This document shows, one piece after another, positions 53,294 to 61,039 of a stretch of DNA of 64,000 bases. This DNA comes from JACJWR01 sp963752505 (GTDB lineage Bacteria; Actinomycetota; Actinomycetes; S36-B12; UBA10799): assembly GCA_963752505.1 (NCBI GenBank), contig CAVVYM010000006.1:281637-345636 (forward strand), given 5' to 3'. The notes under the pieces are model-generated. The model was not told the DNA's origin. It saw nothing but the letters and a program-made list of their open reading frames with translations, and ran no database searches. Made by a program: the position numbers and the translations under genes. Within the stretch, counting starts at the first letter, position 1. The number at the start of each line of letters is the position of its first letter.

Positions 53294-54315
53294 AATCTCC
53301 CGAGGTTCAACCGCCGGGAGGTTGGCGGAAGGTCGGGAAGTTGGCCCGTTGGGCGTTGCTGTTGGCAGCGCTCGTGGTCTTGTGGCTGATCTTCAGCGCC
53401 GTGGACTGGTCGGCGGTGGCATCGGCGCTCGCGAACCTCACGTGGACTGCGGTCGCAATTCTGGTCTGCTTGACAGCGATCCGTCAGTTCCTCACTGCTG
53501 CGCCTCTGGCCGTGTTCATCCCGGGTTTGGGCTATTGGCGGGCACTCCGGAACGACACCACGGCCGCCCTGGTCGCGACCGTCGCGCCACCGCCGTCGGA
53601 TATCGCGATCAGGCTGGCGATGTTCAGGTCATGGCGCATCGATCTGGTCCAGGCCACCTCGGGCGTGTCCATCACGACGTTGCTCTTCTATGTCGTTCGG
53701 CTCGCTGCGCCGGGGATCGGCCTGCTGCTCCTGTTCACTTCCATCCGGCTGGATCTTTCGACGGCGGCGATGGCTGCCGTCAGTGTGCTCGCGGGCCTTC
53801 TCCTGATAGGTGCCATGGCAGTGGTCGGTAGGTCAGAAGGCGGCGCCCGATGGATCGGTCGGGGCGCTGGCCGGTTGGCGGCGCGGGTGAGGCCAGGCCG
53901 CGTCGAGCCGGATTCGTGGGAGTCAGCGGCGCAGCGCTTTCGGCTTGAATTGCGTCGGCAGCTCGCCTCGGGCTGGTTGCCCGCAACTGCGTTCCTGCTA
54001 GGAATGCTGGCGACTGAAGCAGCCCTGCTCGCCGCAGCTGTGCGCTTCGCAGGGGTTCCCTCGGACGTTGTGACGGTTTTCGTGGTGGCGGGAGCGCTGC
54101 TGCTCACCTACCCACTCACCATGTTGCCCATGCTGGGTCTCGGTGTCATGGACCTGGCGATCTACTCGATCCTGGTGCACGAGGCGGGGTCGCAGTGGGG
54201 GCCGTCAATCGTGGCGGGACTCATTGTGTGGCGGTTGGCGACCATGGGCGTGCCGCTGCTGATGGGGCTCGTCTTCCTGGCCTCGCGCTCCTCTGCCCGG
54301 GCGACGGACAACTGA
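53269..54315 (+). CDS. Membrane protein, LPG-synthase transmembrane/flippase-like (UPF0104 type)
   Basis: A 348-residue polytopic protein with about eight helices and the layout of the lysylphosphatidylglycerol synthase membrane domain family: LLAALVVLWLIFSAVDWSAV, the APLAVFIPGLGYWRALR region with short polar loops, and VATVAPPPSDIAIRLAMFR. No soluble aminoacyl-transferase domain is present, so a lipid flippase role is likelier than synthesis; this is inference. The first 8 residues fall in the 42-bp repeats. Confidence 0.72.
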   Translation: MTETPDLGESPEVQPPGGWRKVGKLARWALLLAALVVLWLIFSAVDWSAVASALANLTWTAVAILVCLTAIRQFLTAAPLAVFIPGLGYWRALRNDTTAALVATVAPPPSDIAIRLAMFRSWRIDLVQATSGVSITTLLFYVVRLAAPGIGLLLLFTSIRLDLSTAAMAAVSVLAGLLLIGAMAVVGRSEGGARWIGRGAGRLAARVRPGRVEPDSWESAAQRFRLELRRQLASGWLPATAFLLGMLATEAALLAAAVRFAGVPSDVVTVFVVAGALLLTYPLTMLPMLGLGVMDLAIYSILVHEAGSQWGPSIVAGLIVWRLATMGVPLLMGLVFLASRSSARATDN

Positions 54316-54359
54316 GCACCTCGCGGATTCGGCACCGACGTGTATTGATGTGAGCCCTA

Positions 54360-54403
54360 TTGACACGAATCCGTATTCATGTTGATACTAGTCACATGAA
54401 TAC
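54360..54403 (+). promoter_or_regulatory. Promoter with palindromic operator upstream of tetR
   Basis: A consensus -35 TTGACA (54360-54365) is followed after 18 bases by GATACT (54384-54389). A perfect 10-bp inverted repeat, GTATTCATGT (54373-54382) and ACATGAATAC (54394-54403), with an 11-base centre, spans the -10. This is the size and position expected for a TetR-family operator, so autorepression of tetR and the glycosyltransferase gene is likely. Confidence 0.75.
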
Positions 54404-54430
54404 CGGCCGACCGGATCCGAGGCCCTTCTG

Positions 54431-55006
54431 ATGGCGCGCACCTACGACATGAGCCGCCGGTCGGCCCAGGCAGAGCAGACCAGCGATCGCATCGTCGCGG
54501 CAACCGAGGCGCTGGTGGCCGCCGGTCCGCTAACCGAGGTCACCCTCGCCGCAATCGCAGAGGGGGCAGGGGTGACGGTGCAGACGGTGCTGCGCCACAT
54601 GGGGTCTCGCGAGGGGTGTATCGCGGCCGTCGCGACACGGGTGGCGGCCAGGGTTGCACAGCAGCGTGGCCACACCGAGCCCGGCGACGTTCCCGCCGCC
54701 GTCGCAGAGCTCATCACCCACTACGAGGCCGAGGGTCGCCTGGTGCTCAACCTGCTCGCCCAGGAGCAGGGTTCGGACGCCACCGCGGCCCACGCCGTGG
54801 CCGAAGGTCGAGCATTCCACCGGGCCTGGGTGGAGCGTTGTTTCGGTCCGCTTCTGCCGGAACTGAATCAGGAGTCCATCGACGCCGTGGTGGCAGCCAC
54901 CGACATCTACGTCTGGAAACTCATCCGCCTCGATCTCGGGCGATCGGCCGCCCACACCCAATCAGTGATCGAGCGCCTCACCAGCGCCGCCTTGGAGGAT
55001 TCATGA
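54431..55006 (+). CDS. TetR/AcrR-family transcriptional regulator
   Basis: A 191-residue regulator. Residues about 18-65 form the helix-turn-helix DNA-binding domain (RIVAATEALVAAGPL, TLAAIAEGAGVTVQTVLRHM). The rest is a helical ligand domain with no assigned ligand. The upstream promoter contains a perfect palindrome it probably binds. Its stop overlaps the ATG of the glycosyltransferase gene, so the regulated target is clear: the glycosyltransferase is cotranscribed. Confidence 0.85.
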   Translation: MARTYDMSRRSAQAEQTSDRIVAATEALVAAGPLTEVTLAAIAEGAGVTVQTVLRHMGSREGCIAAVATRVAARVAQQRGHTEPGDVPAAVAELITHYEAEGRLVLNLLAQEQGSDATAAHAVAEGRAFHRAWVERCFGPLLPELNQESIDAVVAATDIYVWKLIRLDLGRSAAHTQSVIERLTSAALEDS

Positions 55007-57063
55007 GCCGCATCCTGATCTACACGTCGCCCGCCCGCGGGCACCTCTACCCGATGATGGATACAGCCCTGGCGCTGCGCGACGCCGGACACGACGTGAC
55101 CGTGCAGACCTTGCCAGCCGAGCGCGAGGTCGTCACCGGCGCGGGTATCGCGCACCGGCCGATCTCACCGGCGATCTGCGACCTGACCCTGGCCGACTAC
55201 CTCGGATCGAATCCGCTGGCCCAACTGCGCCGCACGTTGGACTGTTGGTCGCAAAGGGCACCGTACGAGATCGACGATCTGCGGCGATCCGTTGCCGAGG
55301 TGGAACCCGATCTCCTAGTTATCGATGCCAACTGTTGGGGAGCGGCAGCGTTCGCAGAGAGCCGATCCGAACCGTGGGCGATGTTCCTGCCCTACGTCCT
55401 GCCGGTGCCGTCACCGGACACCCCAGCGTTCGGCCCCGGCTTCGCGCCACCACGCAACGCTTTGGATCGGCTGCGAGACCGGCTGGTGTGGGCGGTGCAG
55501 CACCGAGCCGGCAAGCCTGCGGTGACGCGACTCAATGCCATCCGCGCCGACCTGAGGGTGCCCGCACTACGCACCGTCTCCGACATCTACCAGCGTGCCG
55601 ATTCGCTGATCTACCTCACGGCGGAACCGTTCGAGTACCCGAGGAAGGACTGGCCGCGGGGGGTCCATCACGTGGGTCCCGGGCTCTGGGCACCCCCTGG
55701 TGAGGCACCGGACTGGCTCGCGGGCCTCCCCCACCCGCGCGTGCTGGTGAGCATCTCGACGGAGTTCCAGGACGATTCCGCCATTATCGACGCTGCCCTG
55801 GAGGGGCTCGCCGAGGAGCCAGGCAGCGTGATCGTCACCTCGGCAGCCGCGGACCCGGAAACGTTTTCGCCAACCGGAGAGCACGTCCGCATCGAGCGTT
55901 TTCTGCCGCACGCCGCAGTCGTTCCGCAGGTCGACGTCGTCGTGACCCATGGCGGGATGGGCACCGTCCAGCGCGCCCTCGCCGCCGGGGTGCCGCTGGT
56001 GGTGGTGCCCTGGGGTCGCGACCAGTCCGAAACCGCCCGAAGGGTGGAACTGTGCGGTGCGGGGGTCATGGTGCGCCCGGGCAGGTTGACTCCTGAGCGG
56101 CTGCGGGACGCTGTCCGGGAGGCGCAGACCTGCACGTCCGGAGCACTCAAGGTGGCCGAGGGATTCGCTGCTGCCGGCGGTGGAAAGCGGAGTGCGGAAC
56201 TTGTGTCACAGGCGCTTGACGCAAATCCGCGACTGCTTAGAGCGAGGGCGCTCCGCCGTGCCTGGGTTGATCCGTTCAGACATGCCGAAAGCCGGGTTCA
56301 CGTGCTTCGGCGGGTGCGCCTCGAAGTCGAACATTCCGATGATCAGGACCGCCTTCGCGCCTGCCAGCACCTCGGCATGTGTGCTCGAGGTGCTCACGCC
56401 ACCGTCCATGCAGAGTCGGTCGCCGAGCCAGGTGGGCCCATTGGCGCCGGGCAGCGACGAACTTGCTGCCGCCGCTTGAGCGACCGTGATGTCACCGCCG
56501 GCACCCACCAGCAGTGGCTCCCCGGTGTAGCAGTCCGTGGCACTGGCGTGATGCCCTGCGGGCCACGCGTCAAGGCCCAGCAGTTGCTCGAGTGCCTGAG
56601 AAAACTGCTGCAGCTTGCCGCCCATGACACTTGCACCGACGATTGCTCCCGCGCTGGTGCCGATGGAGACGTCGGCGCTGCTGATGTCCACCCCTCCCTG
56701 GAGCAACCCCTTCGCGTACCCCACCATCCACGCGATGAACCACACACCTCCACCGCCGAACGCCACCGCCCGCTGGGCCCCAGCGCCGATCGGCTCGGCA
56801 TCGGCCGTCACCTGAACCGGCATGGGCTACCACTCTCCGCGTCCGCGTTCGCTAGCGCGCTGCTCCCGTTCGCACGTCCGGCCCCGCGGGGCGCGACGCC
56901 GACCGGGAGCCTGTCGCCCGGAATTCTAGGGCAGGTTGAGGCCAACTCGCCCCTGCTGACGCCCAACCTGCCTAGCCGGAATCCAGATACCGCGGCACCG
57001 GCAACCATCCCGTTCTCGTGTGGAAACGCGAGGGCATGCACCGGGTTGATGTCCTCGCCGTAG
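55003..57063 (+). CDS. UDP-glycosyltransferase (GT1, macrolide/lipid type) with antisense read-through tail
   Basis: The GT1 enzyme occupies about the first 404 residues: MSRILIYTSPARGHLYPMMD at the N-terminus, and the nucleotide-sugar box in DVVVTHGGMGTVQRALAAGVP, then VVPWGRDQSETARRV. The homology ends near KRSAELVSQAL, where a stop is expected, but the frame stays open for another 280 codons or so. That tail (Arg/His/Pro-rich) is the complement of the patatin-like gene and has no protein-like composition. The original stop was probably lost in a deletion that joined the two convergent genes. GGAGG four bases upstream and an ATGA overlap with tetR fix the start. Substrate unknown; a xenobiotic or a lipid is possible. 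Confidence 0.75.
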   Translation: MSRILIYTSPARGHLYPMMDTALALRDAGHDVTVQTLPAEREVVTGAGIAHRPISPAICDLTLADYLGSNPLAQLRRTLDCWSQRAPYEIDDLRRSVAEVEPDLLVIDANCWGAAAFAESRSEPWAMFLPYVLPVPSPDTPAFGPGFAPPRNALDRLRDRLVWAVQHRAGKPAVTRLNAIRADLRVPALRTVSDIYQRADSLIYLTAEPFEYPRKDWPRGVHHVGPGLWAPPGEAPDWLAGLPHPRVLVSISTEFQDDSAIIDAALEGLAEEPGSVIVTSAAADPETFSPTGEHVRIERFLPHAAVVPQVDVVVTHGGMGTVQRALAAGVPLVVVPWGRDQSETARRVELCGAGVMVRPGRLTPERLRDAVREAQTCTSGALKVAEGFAAAGGGKRSAELVSQALDANPRLLRARALRRAWVDPFRHAESRVHVLRRVRLEVEHSDDQDRLRACQHLGMCARGAHATVHAESVAEPGGPIGAGQRRTCCRRLSDRDVTAGTHQQWLPGVAVRGTGVMPCGPRVKAQQLLECLRKLLQLAAHDTCTDDCSRAGADGDVGAADVHPSLEQPLRVPHHPRDEPHTSTAERHRPLGPSADRLGIGRHLNRHGLPLSASAFASALLPFARPAPRGATPTGSLSPGILGQVEANSPLLTPNLPSRNPDTAAPATIPFSCGNARACTGLMSSP
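56206..56823 (-). CDS. Patatin-like phospholipase, shortened
   Basis: A 205-residue patatin-like protein. The oxyanion Gly loop (VAFGGGGVWFIAWMVG), the nucleophile Ser in IGTSAGAIVGAS and the catalytic Asp in LCMDGGV are intact. Two parts look short: between the nucleophile and GEPLLVGAGGDITVAQAAAASSSLPG-like region only about 55 residues remain where 100 or more are usual, and the C-terminus ends in RPRSKQSRICVKRL about 50 residues early. Its 3' end overlaps the glycosyltransferase tail. It may be a decaying lipid hydrolase. Confidence 0.6.
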   Translation of the reverse strand: MPVQVTADAEPIGAGAQRAVAFGGGGVWFIAWMVGYAKGLLQGGVDISSADVSIGTSAGAIVGASVMGGKLQQFSQALEQLLGLDAWPAGHHASATDCYTGEPLLVGAGGDITVAQAAAASSSLPGANGPTWLGDRLCMDGGVSTSSTHAEVLAGAKAVLIIGMFDFEAHPPKHVNPAFGMSERINPGTAERPRSKQSRICVKRL

Positions 57064-57249
57064 AAGACGCCAAGAGCGTGGCAGTAGTCATCTCACGTGC
57101 AAGGTCCACGATCCGCGCCAGATTCGCCTCGCACCGCGGAGCCTCCACTTGGCCCCATCGCCGATGTCAACAACCGTTGCCTCAACCTCGCCCGACTGTT
57201 GTTCTCCGTCAGCGGTGGGCGGTAGGCGTGTGTGCACTTCCGACGCCAT
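56808..57249 (-). pseudogene. Possible degraded small gene
   Basis: Between the patatin-like and zinc-ribbon genes, two minus-strand frames have protein-like stretches that could join through an indel: an ATG frame MASEVHTRLPPTADGEQQSG then EVEATVVDIGDGAKWRL, and a second frame DYCHALGVFYGEDINPVHAL then FPHENGMVAGAAVSGF. The first stops at 57091, close to where the second becomes readable. I do not recognise a family. The remaining bases of this gap show nothing else. Confidence 0.25.
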
Positions 57250-57283
57250 CCGCCCCGAAGCACACAGCCCGGTGACGCACCCC

Positions 57284-58591
57284 TCACACAGTGGGTTTCG
57301 GCGGCAATTCCTGCTGCAGAGCTACTTCTCGAATCTCAGCCACTTTGGCGTCAAGGTTGTCAACTGCCCGGGCGTAGCGAAGAGTGATCGCCTGCGATTG
57401 GCTTTCGAATCGCTGGTAGCCCGCCGTTGAGGCCAAGGGGCAATCCAAACCGAAACACCTTTGGTTGGCCTCTAGTCCTTCAACCATGCTCTGCATGCCA
57501 TCAACCGCTTCGGTCAAGACCGCAAGGATCTCTTCGTGCTGCGGGCGAAGCGCCTCGGGGACCGTCAATGCTGACAGACTGTCGCGCACCGCTCGCCGCT
57601 CGCTGGTTCCCGTCGTGAAGTAGTCCACGGCGTCTGAGTACCGATAGGTGTTGCTCTCCTCCGCGCGGGAAAGCCAATCAGCTGTTTCGTTGCGCAACTG
57701 GTTGTACCTGGAGATCTGAGCCTGAGCCTGGCCATCGTACTGATTGACCGCTGCATTCTCTTTCTCCCTGGCGGAGGTGGCGAAGGCCACTTCCATCTGC
57801 CAAGTCGCCAACGCTTCCTGCCCACGCGTCACCACGAGATCGATGTTCGTCAGAGCAGAGGCTGGGTCGAACGACTTGCCAGGGTCCACCATGTCCCGCA
57901 CTGCTTCGTCAACCGTCTGCCGCAACTGCGGCCAGTTGTCCAGAGTGTCCGCGTTCAACGCCTTCAAGCCAGCGATGGCGCTCAAGGCCGCCGCAGCGCC
58001 TTGAGCACGTGAGTCCATCGACGGCTCCTCCTCAAGCGCGAGACCGTCGTCGGCTGACCGGTTGGCCACCACCTGTACATCGACCGTGGTCTGTGCGGTC
58101 GCGAGTTCAGCGAGCGCAGATTCCACCTTGCCCGTGGCCTGCTTTGCGACTTCGTCACGCTGACGCTGCTCATCCTCAGCCTGAGCCGCGAGCTGTGCCT
58201 GGGTCTGGTTGTGGTTCATCCAGGCGAATCCTCCGGCGCCCAAGGCGACCGTGGCGACAGCAGCTGCCGCAATGATCAAGACCAGACGCGTCCGCTTGCT
58301 CGGTGGTTCGGGGCTGGCCGCGGGGGCCGCATCCGCTGCTTCATCGGCGTCGCTCACCTCACCCTGCGGGCCGAGAGAAGTGTCCTCGACAAGGCGGGGA
58401 CTCCCGTCGTCGCCTGGGACCTCCGTTACCTCGGTATCCGATTCGTTCGCTTGATCGATGGAATCGCCCTGGTCGCCGTCAGTCTCCATGGAGAACTCGC
58501 GTAGCGCCGCTCCACAGCCGGGACAGAATGAAGCCCCCGACGGAAGTGACTGACCGCAATTTGGGCAGTAATGCAGATCCGACCCCGACAT
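57284..58591 (-). CDS. Zinc-ribbon single-pass membrane protein with coiled coil
   Basis: A 435-residue protein. A double-CxxC zinc ribbon (HYCPNCGQSLPSG, SFCPGCGAAL) occupies residues about 8-30. An acidic linker follows, then KRTRLVLIIAAAAVATVALG as the only membrane helix (about 105-125), then a helical, coiled-coil-like extracytoplasmic region. One Cys pair near the end (RCFGLDCPL) may form a disulfide. GGGAGG upstream sets the ATG. It resembles other zinc-ribbon-TM envelope proteins; no function is known. Confidence 0.72.
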   Translation of the reverse strand: MSGSDLHYCPNCGQSLPSGASFCPGCGAALREFSMETDGDQGDSIDQANESDTEVTEVPGDDGSPRLVEDTSLGPQGEVSDADEAADAAPAASPEPPSKRTRLVLIIAAAAVATVALGAGGFAWMNHNQTQAQLAAQAEDEQRQRDEVAKQATGKVESALAELATAQTTVDVQVVANRSADDGLALEEEPSMDSRAQGAAAALSAIAGLKALNADTLDNWPQLRQTVDEAVRDMVDPGKSFDPASALTNIDLVVTRGQEALATWQMEVAFATSAREKENAAVNQYDGQAQAQISRYNQLRNETADWLSRAEESNTYRYSDAVDYFTTGTSERRAVRDSLSALTVPEALRPQHEEILAVLTEAVDGMQSMVEGLEANQRCFGLDCPLASTAGYQRFESQSQAITLRYARAVDNLDAKVAEIREVALQQELPPKPTV

Positions 58592-58915
58592 CTCTCGCCT
58601 CCCGCGAAACACTCAATGCCAGGCTACTCCTGGGCCTGGCCGATTCCGCCCCCGGCAGTGGTGTTTGCACCTCAGTGGAGAAGGCCGACCAAGGAGGGGG
58701 CGATTTCGTTGTCGGCGTGCCTGTCCCGCCGAACCAGAGCCGGCGACGAAGCCCTCAATATGGCTGCGTTTGCCGCTCACGCGAGGCACTCCCTCCCGAT
58801 ACTCGATGCGCCAACGGCGCGGTGGCTGGCCACAGGCCTCAGCGGGACGCGGCGGTTTCGCGGGTACATGTGCGCCTGACCGGTGCCGAGGCCTCTTCCG
58901 TGCCACGATGACGCC
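58592..58915. other. 324-base gap without a supported gene
   Basis: Between the zinc-ribbon protein start and the HNH gene. A + frame from 58616 to 58879 encodes an 87-residue sequence with a helical stretch (DEALNMAAFAAHARHSLPIL), but there is no ribosome-binding site and the opposite strand is equally open. The promoters of both flanking genes must lie here. Confidence 0.5.
58904..58909 (+). promoter_or_regulatory. Possible -10 element for leaderless HNH gene
   Basis: CACGAT lies six bases before the ATG, without a Shine-Dalgarno sequence, as at ctaE and the desulfurase-like gene. Confidence 0.3.
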
Positions 58916-59813
58916 ATGGCCGTGTGGGGACCGGAGCGCGATGCCGCCGTACGCATCGCCGCGATGGCCTACATCGACCGCATCACCGAACAGTCCGGCG
59001 GCGCCATCACCCGAGCCCAACTCGAAGCCTTCACATTCGACGGCCACCACATCAAACTCATCGACCAAAGCCGCGGCATCCGCAACCCGGCGATGCTGCC
59101 GGCCACCCTGTCGATCCTCACCAACCCCCGCTCCGGCTACCAAGACCAGATCGGCCCCGACGGCTTCCCGCGCTACAGCATCCGCACCGGCGACTGGGCC
59201 CAAGGCGACAACCGCAAACTGCACGCGGCCTACGAATCCGAAGTCCCGATCATCTGGCTGCAAACGATCTCGCCGGGCCGCTTCGCCGCAGTGGCGCCTG
59301 TGTACCTGATCGCTGCCGACGCCAGGGTCGGCAACTACACCCTGGCCATCGGCGAGGAACTGCGCTCCGCATTCCGCTCGGCCAACCCCGCTGGAGGCCG
59401 CCTACGCCGAAGCGATCACCCGGCGACGCCTGCACCAACCGATGTTCCGGCTACGCGTGATGGACGCCTATGCCGAACGATGCGCCATCTGCTCACTCGG
59501 CCACCCGCAACTGCTCGACGCCGCCCACATCATCCCCGACCGCGACGTGCGCGGCACACCAACGATCAGCAACGGCATCTCCCTATGCAAGATCCACCAC
59601 ACCGCCTTCGACGCCAACATCGTCGGGATACGACCGGACTACGTGGTGCAGGTGTCGCAGCCGCTTCTCGATGAGATCGATGGGCCGATGCTGCGTCACG
59701 GACTGCAGGCATTCCACGGGCAGGGGCTGCGGGAATTGCCGCGCCGGCGGGCAGACCGACCGGACGAGGGGCGGCTAGAGGAGCGGTACGCGGAGTTCCT
59801 GCGGGCGGGGTGA
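58916..59813 (+). pseudogene. HNH restriction-like endonuclease with a one-base frameshift
   Basis: Two frames join to a protein of about 298 residues. The N-terminal part (RIAAMAYIDRITEQSGGAIT, then TFDGHHIKLIDQSRGI) is the specificity-like region common upstream of such HNH nucleases. After FRSAN, the expected PLEAAYAEAITRRRLHQPMF is readable only in the next frame, consistent with one extra C in CCCC at 59386-59389. The C-terminal HNH_2-type domain has CAICSLGHPQLLDAAHIIPD and ISLCKIHHTAFDANI, with all key residues. The family acts on foreign DNA. Whether the gene is dead or misread is open. Confidence 0.75.
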
Positions 59814-61039
59814 GGAGGCCAGTATCGCCCGCACTCGATGAGCGCCACAACAGCACGCGCTGAAATGCCAACGCATTCAGCTGTCTGGACGCGATCGAAC
59901 TCCTAAGGCCTAGCCGGCCGGGATGCGGGTTCATCGCGCGTGCGGATTGAAGGCTTCAATCCGCCAAACGAGCCAATTCATCCTGCGACGGTGGGGTTTG
60001 CGGCCGAGCGCGACGAGGTACCGATCCCGTCAAAATCACAGGCGCTGGTCCCCATACTGTGGGCCAAATCGAGCAGGCACAGTTTGATCTGCTTGTACGT
60101 AGACCCATTCGACTGCCGCTGCCATGGCTCGGGGATCAGACCAAGCCAGGCCATGTTCTCGCCGCTGACACTGTTTCACCCGCCACACTGCGCCGGGTAC
60201 GCCACCAGCAACATCGCCGACGCGATCGCCCCACCGACGAAATGTATCCGCGGCAGCGCAACGTCCCAGCGCTGGGCAAGCGGTGCGAGTCGTCCAGCAG
60301 AGTGGCCATGCCGTCGCGCAGGGCCGGCATGTCGGCAGGGACCCGCGGGGTGTTGCGCTCCAACTCGCGCCAGTGTTGGTTGATCTTCACGCAGCAAGTC
60401 CGTCACGGTCGCGGCGGTAAGTGAGTCCAGATTCTCAGGTCGAAAAGCGGTATCGAAACGCGCGACAACCTAGCTGTCGGCGTCGTTCATGATCCGGAAC
60501 TCGGGGATCTCAAGGCTGCGCTCAACCAGCGGCGGAGGAAAGGCAGTACTTCGGCTTTTCTACGGCGGATCCGGTGGCATCGGCAAGCTGGGGCTTCCCC
60601 TCCTGAACGTTCACTCCCATCGCGCCGCAGGGGCCCGACGGTCGCGCCGACATCGACCACGGCCTCAATTGCCAAGCCCGCGCCTTCACGATCAGCACCA
60701 CGGGCTACCGAGTGTCCGGGTCGATGTACAGGCCGACTCGATCTGGACGGCCTCCAAAGACAGGACTACGGCTGCGAGGCCGCGCAAGCAACAAGCCGAC
60801 TCCGATTCGCCTCGGGACTGGACGTCCCGTGATCCCCACCATCGTAATCCCCACCGGGCCTCTGTGCCCGCTCGCCATCAGGAGCAGCCCAGCCCGGCCG
60901 GCGGCGAAGACGCGCGGTTTGCCTAGACAGATGCGCCAGCCCACTGCTGCGCCGCCGACGTCGCCCACCTGCACGGACGCCTCAGATACGCCTGTTCACG
61001 GCCGGAAGCGCTGGGTTCGTCAAGCGGCCAGAAACCTAC
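59814..61039. other. 1.2 kb of low coding density (gene debris)
   Basis: No intact gene is supported between the HNH gene and the PLD-helicase gene. Short open frames on both strands are Arg/Pro/Ser-rich shadows or fragments. One protein-like remnant on the minus strand is listed separately. A + stretch from 60059 (MGQIEQAQFDLLVRRPIRLP) is protein-like for about 50 codons only. No transposase, terminal inverted repeat or tRNA was found. Confidence 0.55.
60176..60390 (-). pseudogene. Frameshifted remnant of an unrecognised small protein
   Basis: Joining two minus frames by adding one base near 60277 gives a 71-residue protein-like sequence: MKINQHWRELERNTPRVPAD, then LLDDSHRL and in the second frame AQRWDVALPRIHFVGGAIAS and AMLLVAYPAQCGG. 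It ends in a hydrophobic helix. I do not recognise the family. The upstream end may also be missing. Confidence 0.35.

Noticed and set aside
53074..53310. 78-codon minus frame with a 14-residue peptide repeat
   Set aside because: It is the complement of the three 42-bp promoter/start repeats; period 42 keeps the frame open, so the peptide repeat is a by-product.
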